Part shown: positions 1 to 5,015 of the stretch, in pieces
How the letters are laid out: the number at the start of each line of letters is the position of its first letter
Numbering within the stretch: position 1 is the stretch's first letter
Assembly: GCF_000445445.1 (NCBI RefSeq)
Contig: NZ_ASXP01000008.1
Span: 1 to 5,396 of the forward strand
DNA: 5,396 nt
Origin: Sporomusa ovata DSM 2662
Lineage (GTDB): Bacteria > Bacillota > Negativicutes > Sporomusales > Sporomusaceae
Reading direction: 5' to 3'
The notes under the pieces: model-generated
What the model saw: only the letters and a program-made list of their open reading frames with translations
What the model was told of the DNA's origin: nothing
Database searches by the model: none
Translations under genes and position numbers: made by a program

Positions 1-6
1 ATGCTC

Positions 7-35
7 TTGCAATTCATGTAAAAGAGTACTAATAG
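7..35 (+). promoter_or_regulatory. Weak promoter candidate upstream of the RNA, copy A
   Basis: TTGCAA at 7-12 and TAATAG at 30-35 are separated by 17 bp. Copy B has the same arrangement with TAATAT (4126-4131 and 4149-4154). Each box matches the sigma-A consensus only partly. The position, about 25 bp before the first predicted helix, is suitable for making the structured RNA. Confidence 0.3.
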
Positions 36-59
36 TAGTAATAGGTGAAATTAAAAAGT

Positions 60-398
60 AAAGTCGCCGTGTCCCATAGGTGCGGTAACACCTATAGGCA
101 CGAGCAGGTGCAGCAACACCTACACGTAACAGCGAACTGTCCACGACGACAATCTTATTATACCCGGTTGTTAGCTGAATTACAAGTTTTGACAATCGGA
201 GTGTAATGATTGGCGCGCAAGGCAGATGGCTGTGCGACTGCATGCAATATTCGATGGGTTCATATCTTGCTACAGGTTTGGCAGAACACGCTGACGGGTT
301 CTGTTATTTGGGTTGTTTCCTGTATCTTGATACTGTTGCAAAAATCGATTAGGATCGCATGTGTAGGGTAGAATAATCCTGCATATGTGATCCTTTTT
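60..398 (+). ncRNA. Candidate structured RNA, copy A (no known family recognised)
   Basis: Helices found by eye, all on the plus strand: 63-71/142-150 (one mismatch), closing a junction that holds two look-alike hairpins, 76-82/89-95 and 106-110/117-121; 164-171/192-199; 271-276/319-324; 282-287/298-303; and an 18-bp terminal hairpin, 352-369/376-393, followed by a T tract. Compared with copy B, five substitutions in 61-120 all lie in the two hairpin loops (83-88 and 111-116). A285 becomes G opposite T300, which keeps a G-U pair. C270 becomes A opposite T325, which adds a pair in copy B. Over 121-458 only three bases differ. This pattern fits a functional RNA, either a stand-alone transcript or an attenuator for the ORF downstream. 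It does not look like tmRNA, RNase P, 6S RNA or a group I/II intron. Ends are approximate. Confidence 0.55.
352..398 (+). terminator. Intrinsic terminator of the RNA candidate, copy A
   Basis: Positions 352-369 pair with 376-393 through 18 consecutive pairs, several of them G-U, around a six-base loop (agaata). TTTTT follows at 394-398. Copy B has it unchanged at 4472-4518. It lies 91 bases before the 61-codon ORF, so either the RNA ends here or the terminator is conditional and controls the ORF. Confidence 0.7.
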
Positions 399-401
399 AA
401 T

Positions 402-473
402 TTCCTCCTGTAAAATTCCCATGTATGGGTGATTACAGGAGGGCATAGAAGCCTCCAGCTAAAATAAGGAGGG
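402..473 (+). promoter_or_regulatory. Leader with competing GGAGG/CCTCC segments, copy A
   Basis: A 10-bp perfect stem pairs 404-413 (CCTCCTGTAA) with 433-442 (TTACAGGAGG), with an inner CCCA/TGGG hairpin at 418-429. GGAGG at 438-442 can instead pair with CCTCC at 452-456. That same CCTCC can also pair with GGAGG at 468-472, which is the ribosome-binding site AAGGAGGG of the next ORF. The sequence therefore allows mutually exclusive folds that hide or expose the binding site. The pairing is visible; a regulatory switch is inference. Confidence 0.4.
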
Positions 474-488
474 TGAATTTAACTGACG

Positions 489-674
489 ATGAATATCAGA
501 TACCTGGATTCTAAGAAACAAGAAACGGAGCTATATAATGAAATTTGGCAACTATCTCAAGAACTTGATCGGCTGGATAAAGAGGGAAAAGATACAACCG
601 ACACTAGCCAGAGATTTGAGGAGGTATTGGAAGAATTTATGTTATTCAGGCAGCAGGAAGCAAAGGCCCGCTAG
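489..674 (+). CDS. Small hypothetical protein, 61 aa, copy A
   Basis: I do not recognise this protein. It is 61 residues, highly charged and Gln/Glu-rich, with no signal peptide, membrane segment or cysteine pair. Residues 10-33 and 39-57 look like two amphipathic helices. Residues 23-27 read SQELD, reminiscent of the signature of Spo0E-like phosphatases of Spo0A, but its position and the surrounding residues differ from that family, so the resemblance may be chance. The start is ATG at 489. The only strong ribosome-binding site, AAGGAGGG at 466-473, is 15 bases upstream, longer than ideal, and no better in-frame start lies between them. Copy B (4611-4796) encodes a protein identical at 55 of 61 residues, but six of the nine nucleotide differences are amino-acid changing, so strong protein-level constraint is not evident. 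Coding is likely but unproven. Confidence 0.5.
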   Translation: MNIRYLDSKKQETELYNEIWQLSQELDRLDKEGKDTTDTSQRFEEVLEEFMLFRQQEAKAR

Positions 675-766
675 TTAAAGCTAAATTCTAAACCATAGCT
701 GGACAGTAGGGGTGCTTCTCGTTTGGCAACTTTATCAAGAGAAAAAGTGTTTTCCTCCCCGTGTTT

Positions 767-782
767 CCTCTCAATTGAGAGG
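767..782. repeat. 16-bp perfect palindrome near the right end of repeat A
   Basis: CCTCTCAATTGAGAGG equals its own reverse complement. It is conserved at 4888-4903 in copy B, 28 bp before the shared right end in both copies. No T tract follows, so it is not an evident terminator. It could be a protein-binding site or an end structure of the repeat. Confidence 0.75.
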
Positions 783-810
783 GTGACTGGAATATCTCGT
801 GACGTTGTAG

Positions 811-1258
811 CGAGATGCTGACAAAACGGGAACGTCCCCTAGTGTCACTAGAACGGTTAAAATATATACCACAAGGTGGAAGTTGGCGAGATATTCCTTT
901 TGACTTACTTCCAGCGGGCCTAAAGAGGGCGCGGCGTAGCGATCACACTAAGCGTTATGGAAGACTGCATCCAGATGGTTTGTGTTCCACTATTCTTACT
1001 AAATGTGATCCACATTGGGGATCATTCTTTCATCCAACCCAAGATAGGGGACTTAGTGTTAGAGAGGCAGCTAGAATACAATCTTTTCCTGATAGATTCA
1101 TGTTTATGGGCCGACTAACAGAGCAATATGAACAAGTTGGTAATGCAGTTCCCCCTTTATTAGCTAGGGCAATTGGTAAAGAGATTCGTTATCAGATACT
1201 TAACGAGATGACAACACAGGCAAATAGATATGGTGCATTAGAAAAATATCTGAAATAA
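811..1258 (+). pseudogene. C-terminal fragment of a DNA (cytosine-5-)-methyltransferase
   Basis: This open frame gives 147 residues from an ATG at 815. Residues 78-95 match motif IX of C5 methyltransferases (core SVREAARIQSFPD) and residues 105-124 match motif X (core QVGNAVPPLLARAI). Residues 15-75 look like the distal target-recognition region leading into motif IX. Motif I, the PCQ catalytic loop (IV), ENV (VI) and motif VIII are absent, so it cannot methylate DNA by itself. Family members are usually over 300 residues, so roughly the last third remains. The 5' break coincides with the right end of the long repeat at 810, an in-frame stop lies at 800-802, and no ribosome-binding site precedes the ATG. 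It is best read as a gene cut by arrival of the repeat or by recombination. The stop at 1256-1258 looks like the native end. Confidence 0.85.
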
Positions 1259-1337
1259 TGAAGGACGAAGACCAGAATGGTCGGGATAGTGGTTAGGCGC
1301 ACGCACTATTTCAATAGCCATGTTTACTGACGCCTCC
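1259..1337. other. Short gene-free junction segment
   Basis: This stretch lies between the methyltransferase stop and the glmS scrap. I see no ORF, hairpin with a T tract, or clear repeat in it. The last 20 or so bases (from ccatg at 1319) loosely resemble the glmS codons that precede the scrap, but the match is too degraded to call. Confidence 0.4.
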
Positions 1338-1379
1338 CCTGATAAATTCCTAACGCCTATTTTGTCTGTTATCCCCTTG
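1338..1379 (+). pseudogene. glmS: Relict of a second glmS 3' region
   Basis: Positions 1341-1378 match 2038-2075 of the larger glmS fragment at 35 of 38 bases. In frame they encode PDKFLTPILSVIPL, compared with TDKFLTPILSVIPL in the larger copy, which is a conserved stretch close to the GlmS C terminus. The scrap ends exactly where the tandem 16-mer and palindrome begin. It sits upstream of a fragment encoding an earlier part of the protein, so the order is permuted. A tandem glmS duplication followed by deletion would explain it. Confidence 0.7.
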
Positions 1380-1411
1380 TTGTGTCAGGGGACGGTTGTG
1401 TCAGGGGACGG
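1380..1411. repeat. Perfect tandem 16-bp repeat (two units)
   Basis: ttgtgtcaggggacgg occurs at 1380-1395 and again at 1396-1411 with no difference. The second unit is the left arm of the palindrome at 1398-1465. An extra half-copy suggests slippage or stepwise palindrome insertion. Confidence 0.9.
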
Positions 1412-1465
1412 GGTTATTGACATCTGGCATTTTATTGATTGTCATTAACCCCGTCCCCCTGACAC
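1398..1465. repeat. REP-like palindrome 1 (ggggacgg family)
   Basis: The arm at 1398-1416 pairs with 1446-1465, with one unpaired base. Weaker pairing continues inward around a roughly 28-bp centre. The same arms recur at 4933-4983. REP-like palindromes of this kind are usually moved by IS200-related RAYT transposases; none is encoded here. It abuts the break point of the glmS fragment and so may have taken part in the rearrangement. Confidence 0.85.
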
Positions 1466-2163
1466 TCTTCTCGATCGCCCGCGAAGCTGACCAAGTTATC
1501 TATACCTGGGCTGGCCCGGAAATTGCGGTAGCCTCAACCAAAGCCTATACTACGCAGCTGATTGTTATGGCTATGCTGGCCATCTACATAGGCTCGCTTA
1601 AAGGCAAGCTGCCGCAAGCAAGAGTCCTCGAACTTTGCCAAGAACTACGCGAACTGCCCAACCACATCCATGAACTGCTGGAAGATGTTGAACCCATCAA
1701 AACCTTTGCCCAACAATATGGTTTCAATGAAGATGTATTCTTCCTTGGCCGTTCCTTAGACTACGCCGTAGCACTCGAAGGGGCACTCAAACTCAAAGAA
1801 ATATCCTATATCCATGCCGAAGCCTACGCTGCGGGCGAACTAAAACATGGCACATTGGCGCTAATTATTGAAGGCGTGCCTGTTATCGCGTTAGCCACGC
1901 AGAAAGATGTTTACGAAAAAATGCTCAGCAACATCAAAGAAGTCAAGGCACGTGACGCCGTTGTCATCGGCATTGGCCTTAAAGGCGATAATCAAATCGA
2001 AAAATATGTTGACCATACCATCTATATTCCCGCTACTGACAAATTCCTGACGCCTATTTTGTCTGTTATCCCGTTACAACTGTTAGCGTATTATGCTGCT
2101 GCTACTCGCGGCTGTGATGTTGATAAGCCGAGGAATTTGGCTAAGAGTGTTACGGTGGAGTAG
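1466..2163 (+). pseudogene. glmS: 3' fragment of glmS (glutamine-fructose-6-phosphate aminotransferase)
   Basis: Intact GlmS makes glucosamine-6-phosphate from fructose-6-phosphate and glutamine, the first step to UDP-GlcNAc and the cell wall. Homology begins around SIAREAD (1471) and runs 230 residues to the typical C terminus DVDKPRNLAKSVTVE. Family members are about 600 residues, so roughly the last 38% remains: the end of the first SIS domain and all of the second. Isomerase-site sequences are visible (EGALKLKEISYIHAEAY, then GELKHG, and the C-terminal Lys), although the usual Pro after GELKHG is Thr. The N-terminal Cys glutaminase domain is missing. A frame stays open back through the palindrome to a TTG at 1396, so a 255-residue product is conceivable, but its first 25 residues are palindrome-derived. 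A functional glmS presumably exists elsewhere. Base composition is visibly more GC-rich than the NTPase gene. Confidence 0.88.
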
Positions 2164-2207
2164 GGTACAACAAAATAAAAAGCTTTCACTAAATATATTC
2201 ACAGTAG

Positions 2208-2250
2208 AGACACCACCTCAGGAAATCATTTGGGGTGGTGTCTTCTTAAT
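2208..2250 (+). terminator. Intrinsic terminator after glmS
   Basis: Positions 2208-2220 pair with 2231-2243 (13 pairs, one of them G-U) around a 10-base loop, followed by T-rich tcttaattt. It starts 45 bp after the glmS stop and is probably its native terminator. It also lies about 64 bp beyond the stop of the convergent NTPase gene, but on that strand no T tract follows. Confidence 0.75.
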
Positions 2251-2306
2251 TTGGCAGGATATTTGTAATTATATAGCAAATACATCAGAATAGGGAGAGG
2301 TTGTAT

Positions 2307-3809
2307 TTACAGATATAACTCCGCCATTTCAAATATATTTGACAAACAATAATCATCATCGCATTCAAAAACACAATCCATATTAATTATTAAAAACAAA
2401 CAAAAGTCTGACAAAATACTACCATGATTGAATTGGCTGAAATAATCATACATTGATTCTTCATTTAATACTTTATATTTGTCAATTCTAGGAGAAAAGA
2501 AAGTAATAAATGCACCTTGAAATAATAAATATGGTTTTCGTTCCTCTGTATCAGTTACCATTTCTAAATCAATCAACAAAACTTGTTCAGAACTAATCAT
2601 ATCTTTTATAGATTTTTCTATATCTAGTAAATGTCCTCTTACTGCAGAATATATATCCCTATTGTAATCTAAAGAATGATTTGTATAATACATAAGTTTT
2701 TGATTATAATCTCTAATATCACTATATTCATTTGGATAAAAGTCATATAAAATTATAACAAACAAAGTTAAAATTATATAAAAACGTTTATTTAAATCAG
2801 GAATTAAATCATAATTACCAATTCTTTGTTCTTTAAAATACTTAATCATTATATATTTATTTAACACTTTTTTTAGGTGTCGCGAATTACCAAACTTAAT
2901 TTTTGTAAAGAAATCAGAAACAAATCGCAACATTTTATATTCTTTGTTTTGTTCAACAATGCCTATTTCTTTTTCTTTAATAAGATAGCTTTCCAAAAGT
3001 CGAATAGGATAAATTTCTTTAGGCATATTAAAAGATATATCAAAGATTTTTTCTAAATATTCATCTGCTTTTATAACATCTTTATATTTGTGCGAAACAG
3101 CTTTATTTACAGCATCTTTATCTATGCCACAAATAAAGATAGTATTTTCGCCATATGTAAAAAATAGTTTAATTGCAGATAGTAAAGTAAGTACATTCTC
3201 GGGTTCACATCGGTCTAAATCATCAATAAAAACGACTAATTTCTTTTTGCTATTTTTACCTATTATTTCTTTTTCAAGTTTCTTGAATTTTTCTTTGAAG
3301 TCATATAGCTTCTCAAAAAATGTTGTATCATCATCTAACTGTTTATGATATGCATCTAAATCCTGCCATACTTTATCCGCATTAATTTTAACTCCTGGTA
3401 TAATATCTACGGTTATGCTTCTTGAAATCCCCTTAACTATTGCACCTAAAGATTTATATAATTGGTTGCGTACCTCCTTACGAAGTACACTTGGATTATT
3501 AATACTTATAACATCTAATAATGACAAGGCAATGTTTATGTCAGCTTCATGTTGCCAAGCTTCAAAAAAGATAGGTAAGAACTTATCACTATTTAACTTA
3601 CTTTTTATCCATCGCATTAAGGAAGTTTTACCTTGCCCCCATGAACCAAACAGTCCAAGTATCTTTATATCAGCTTTAGCATTATCACTAACTTCTTCAA
3701 GAAAATCTACTATCATTTGCCCCTTCGGTATAGTCCCAAGATAATCAGTCTCTTCGGTCAACACCTGCGGTCTATTAGGCATAATTAAATCCAATATATT
3801 ATTCGACAT
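2307..3809 (-). CDS. KAP-family P-loop NTPase, 500 aa
   Basis: This is a predicted KAP-type ATPase. The family includes eukaryotic Kidins220/ARMS and the F-plasmid phage-exclusion protein PifA. Residues 55-63 form Walker A (GSWGQGKTS), 191-200 Walker B (LVVFIDDLDR, continuing CEPENVLTLL), 222-234 a sensor-like strand (NTIFICGIDKDAV), 251-263 the family segment YLEKIFDISFNMP, and 307-319 a lid-like motif (GNSRHLKKVLNKY). Residues 390-500 match nothing I know. The family often has membrane segments; here only residues 343-355 are strongly hydrophobic, marginal for spanning. The ATG at 3809 is chosen because AGGGTGG lies five bases upstream; a GTG at 3818 would add three residues but lacks a ribosome-binding site. 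The gene stands alone, convergent with the glmS fragment, and is much more AT-rich than it, suggesting transfer. A defence role is inference; no effector partner is visible. Confidence 0.88.
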   Translation of the reverse strand: MSNNILDLIMPNRPQVLTEETDYLGTIPKGQMIVDFLEEVSDNAKADIKILGLFGSWGQGKTSLMRWIKSKLNSDKFLPIFFEAWQHEADINIALSLLDVISINNPSVLRKEVRNQLYKSLGAIVKGISRSITVDIIPGVKINADKVWQDLDAYHKQLDDDTTFFEKLYDFKEKFKKLEKEIIGKNSKKKLVVFIDDLDRCEPENVLTLLSAIKLFFTYGENTIFICGIDKDAVNKAVSHKYKDVIKADEYLEKIFDISFNMPKEIYPIRLLESYLIKEKEIGIVEQNKEYKMLRFVSDFFTKIKFGNSRHLKKVLNKYIMIKYFKEQRIGNYDLIPDLNKRFYIILTLFVIILYDFYPNEYSDIRDYNQKLMYYTNHSLDYNRDIYSAVRGHLLDIEKSIKDMISSEQVLLIDLEMVTDTEERKPYLLFQGAFITFFSPRIDKYKVLNEESMYDYFSQFNHGSILSDFCLFLIINMDCVFECDDDYCLSNIFEMAELYL

Positions 3810-3814
3810 ACATT

Positions 3815-3821
3815 CCACCCT
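3815..3821 (-). promoter_or_regulatory. Ribosome-binding site fixing the NTPase start
   Basis: Read on the minus strand the bases are AGGGTGG, five bases before ATG at 3809-3807. This favours the ATG over the in-frame GTG at 3818-3816, which overlaps the site itself. Confidence 0.65.
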
Positions 3822-3920
3822 TTGCCAAGTCTATATACTGCTATTTTCAACATTAATTAGTAAAATCCTACAAATTATTAAAGATAAAGGGAACTTTGGG
3901 GGTCAGGCTTGCTTTGAAGC

Positions 3921-4017
3921 TAGGGGACGGTTCTTGCGCTTCCTAATTATCTATGATGATGGGGAACTTTTGGATAGAAAAATTGACTTATCCGAAATGA
4001 CAGTACCACCGTCCCTA
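3921..4017. repeat. Degenerate REP-like palindrome (ggggacgg family)
   Basis: TAGGGGACGGT at 3921-3931 and ACCGTCCCTA at 4008-4017 are inverted copies differing by one G. The 76-bp centre is longer than in the two clean copies. The arm core is the same as at 1398-1465 and 4933-4983. Confidence 0.55.
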
Positions 4018-4023
4018 TGAACA

Positions 4024-4057
4024 TTTCCGGTTACGGGAATTAATTCTGCCTAACCGG
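4024..4057. repeat. 28-bp motif copy 1, inside a small inverted repeat
   Basis: Positions 4024-4051 match 4988-5015 with a single T/C difference. Here the motif also lies within CCGGTTA (4027-4033) ... TAACCGG (4051-4057), with the palindrome GAATTAATTC in the middle. In both places it follows the right arm (ccgtccc) of a REP-like palindrome, so it may be a tail of that element. Confidence 0.75.
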
Positions 4058-4065
4058 CTGTTTTT

Positions 4066-4095
4066 AACTTACAAGGGATGGTGTAAGTTTCTTAA
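4066..4095 (+). terminator. Weak AT-rich hairpin before repeat copy B
   Basis: AACTTACA (4066-4073) pairs with TGTAAGTT (4082-4089) around an 8-base loop, followed by tctta. The stem has only two G-C pairs, so a terminator role is doubtful. Confidence 0.25.
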
Positions 4096-4125
4096 TAAAA
4101 AACCAATTTTTTTACTCTCATGCCC

Positions 4126-4154
4126 TTGCAATTCATGTAAAAGAGTACTAATAT
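4126..4154 (+). promoter_or_regulatory. Weak promoter candidate upstream of the RNA, copy B
   Basis: TTGCAA (4126-4131) and TAATAT (4149-4154) have 17 bp spacing. The -10 box is slightly closer to consensus than in copy A (TAATAG). Confidence 0.32.
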
Positions 4155-4179
4155 TAGTAATAGGTGGAAATTAAAAAGT

Positions 4180-4518
4180 AAAGTCGCCGTGTCCCATAGG
4201 TGCTGGAACACCTATAGGCACGAGCAGGTGCGGACACACCTACACGTAACAGCGAACTGTCCACGACGACAATCTTATTATACCCGGTTGTTAGCTGAAT
4301 TACAAGTTTTGACAATCGGAGTGTAATGATTGGCGCGAAAGGCAGATGGCTGTGCGACTGCATGCAATATTCGATGGGTTCATATCTTGATACAGGTTTG
4401 GCAGGACACGCTGACGGGTTCTGTTATTTGGGTTGTTTCCTGTATCTTGATACTGTTGCAAAAATCGATTAGGATCGCATGTGTAGGGTAGAATAATCCT
4501 GCATATGTGATCCTTTTT
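4180..4518 (+). ncRNA. Candidate structured RNA, copy B
   Basis: Same helices as copy A, shifted by 4120: 4183-4191/4262-4270, 4196-4202/4209-4215, 4226-4230/4237-4241, 4284-4291/4312-4319, 4391-4396/4439-4444, 4402-4407/4418-4423 and 4472-4489/4496-4513. The hairpin loops read ctggaa and cggaca here, against cggtaa and cagcaa in copy A, while all four stems keep AGGTG/CACCT. A at 4390 extends the helix 4391-4396/4439-4444 to eight pairs (GATACAGG/CCTGTATC), where copy A has a C-U mismatch. Ends are approximate and no known family is recognised. Confidence 0.55.
4472..4518 (+). terminator. Intrinsic terminator of the RNA candidate, copy B
   Basis: This is base-for-base identical to 352-398: an 18-bp hairpin with a six-base loop, followed by TTTTT at 4514-4518. 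Confidence 0.7.
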
Positions 4519-4521
4519 AAT

Positions 4522-4594
4522 TTCCTCCTGTAAAATTCCCATGTATGGGTGATTACAGGAGGGCATAGAAGCCTCCAGATAAAATAAGGAGGGG
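4522..4594 (+). promoter_or_regulatory. Leader with competing GGAGG/CCTCC segments, copy B
   Basis: The stem 4524-4533/4553-4562 is perfect. GGAGG at 4558-4562 or 4588-4592 can each pair with CCTCC at 4572-4576. The binding site AAGGAGGGG has gained one G relative to copy A and lies 16 bases before the ATG. All pairing segments are unchanged. Confidence 0.4.
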
Positions 4595-4610
4595 TGGGTT
4601 TAACTGACTT

Positions 4611-4796
4611 ATGAATAGCAGATACCGGGATTGTAAGAAACAAGAGACTGAGCTATATAATGAAATTTGGCAACTATCTCAAGAACTTGATCGGCTGGAT
4701 AAAGAGGGAAAAGATACAACCGACACTAGCCAGAGATTTGAGGAGGTATTGGAAGAATTTATATTATTCAGGCAACAGGAATCAAAGACCCGCTAG
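4611..4796 (+). CDS. Small hypothetical protein, 61 aa, copy B
   Basis: This is a paralogue of the 489-674 product with identical length and 55 of 61 residues the same. Differences cluster at the ends (positions 3, 6, 8, 51, 58 and 60); residues 9-50 are invariant, including SQELD at 23-27. That the changes avoid the centre gives some support to a real protein, but the non-coding RNA upstream is conserved more strongly. The ATG at 4611 is the only sensible start: an in-frame stop (tga) lies at 4605-4607, and the ribosome-binding site is 16 bases away. No function is assigned. Confidence 0.5.
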   Translation: MNSRYRDCKKQETELYNEIWQLSQELDRLDKEGKDTTDTSQRFEEVLEEFILFRQQESKTR

Positions 4797-4887
4797 TTAA
4801 AGTTAAATTCTAAACCATAGCTGGACAGTAGGGATGCTTTTCTTTGGCAACTTTATCAAGAGAAAAAGTGTTTCCCTCCCTGTGTTT

Positions 4888-4903
4888 CCTCTCAATTGAG
4901 AGG
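4888..4903. repeat. 16-bp perfect palindrome near the right end of repeat B
   Basis: It is the same sequence and same distance from the repeat end as 767-782, although bases on both sides differ between the copies. Confidence 0.75.
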
Positions 4904-4932
4904 GTGACTGGAATATATCATGACGTTGTAGT

Positions 4933-4983
4933 GTGTTAGGGGGACGGGGTTATTGACATCTGTTAACCCCGTCCCCCTGACAC
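4933..4983. repeat. REP-like palindrome 2 (ggggacgg family)
   Basis: The 20-base arms 4933-4952 and 4964-4983 match at 19 positions, and the exception would be a G-U pair in RNA. The 11-base centre (ttgacatctgt) shares ttgacatctg with palindrome 1. It starts two bases after repeat B ends. T tracts follow (ccctttttcc), so it could also act as a terminator for readthrough from repeat B. Confidence 0.88.
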
Positions 4984-4987
4984 CCTT

Positions 4988-5015
4988 TTTCCGGCTACGG
5001 GAATTAATTCTGCCT
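4988..5015. repeat. 28-bp motif copy 2
   Basis: It matches 4024-4051 at 27 of 28 bases. Together with the preceding ccgtcccc arm, about 45 bp flank repeat B on both sides in direct orientation. Confidence 0.8.

Larger units (their letters stand above)
1..810 (+). repeat. Long direct repeat, copy A (about 810 bp)
   Basis: This segment is repeated in the same orientation at 4120-4931. The alignment runs from the first base of the window to the shared end motif gacgttgtag at 810 / 4931, with scattered substitutions and four one-base indels, so the true left end may lie outside the window. It contains a promoter-like stretch, a structured-RNA candidate, a leader, a 61-codon ORF, a 16-bp palindrome and a 28-bp tail. 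I see no terminal inverted repeats, no transposase and no clear target duplication. It could be a non-autonomous mobile unit, a duplicated RNA locus, or the remaining ends of a larger element. The duplication is directly visible; its mobility is inference. Confidence 0.93.
3819..4119. other. Gene-free segment between the NTPase gene and repeat copy B
   Basis: No convincing ORF lies here. The AT-rich part at 3831-3895 should hold the NTPase promoter on the minus strand, but I find no clear pair of -35 and -10 boxes. The remainder holds a degenerate palindrome, a 28-bp motif also found after repeat B, and an AT-rich hairpin, each listed separately. A short echo, ggaacttt, occurs at both 3891 and 3963. 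Confidence 0.6.
4120..4931 (+). repeat. Long direct repeat, copy B (about 812 bp)
   Basis: This matches 1-810 in the same orientation; unit starts are 4119 bp apart. Both boundaries are visible here: the left near 4120, preceded by ccaatttttttactctc, and the right at 4931 after gacgttgtag, two bases before a REP-like palindrome. TACTCT (4113-4118) and AGAGTA (4142-4147) could form a hairpin across the left boundary. Recombination between the copies would remove about 4.1 kb carrying the NTPase gene and the gene fragments. Confidence 0.93.

Noticed and set aside
60..470. Group I/II intron, tmRNA, RNase P or 6S RNA
   Set aside because: I see no domain V-like hairpin, GUGYG start, CCA end, RNase P core motif or single long 6S-type hairpin.
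1396..2163. An intact 255-aa SIS-domain protein
   Set aside because: The first 25 codons come from the palindrome and homology to GlmS starts abruptly in mid-domain. It is a truncated gene, though a product cannot be excluded.
2093..2293. Plus-strand 66-residue frame at the end of glmS
   Set aside because: It overlaps the glmS C-terminal codons in another frame and runs through the terminator hairpin at 2208-2243.
3088..3744. Plus-strand open frames inside the NTPase gene (3088-3348 and 3415-3744)
   Set aside because: They lie opposite a gene with clear Walker motifs, have no ribosome-binding sites, and give low-complexity Ser/Phe/Leu-rich translations, so they are shadows.
3807..3818. GTG at 3818 as the NTPase start
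   Set aside because: It overlaps the likely ribosome-binding site and has none of its own; the ATG at 3809 has AGGGTGG five bases upstream.
4154..4643. Minus-strand open frames across repeat copy B (4154-4363, 4300-4566, 4380-4643)
   Set aside because: They overlap one another and the structured RNA and have no recognisable domain. The helices and near-identity with copy A are better explained by RNA.
1..4931. Classical composite transposon with IS ends
   Set aside because: The 810-bp repeats have no terminal inverted repeats and no transposase gene, so only a composite-like arrangement is claimed.
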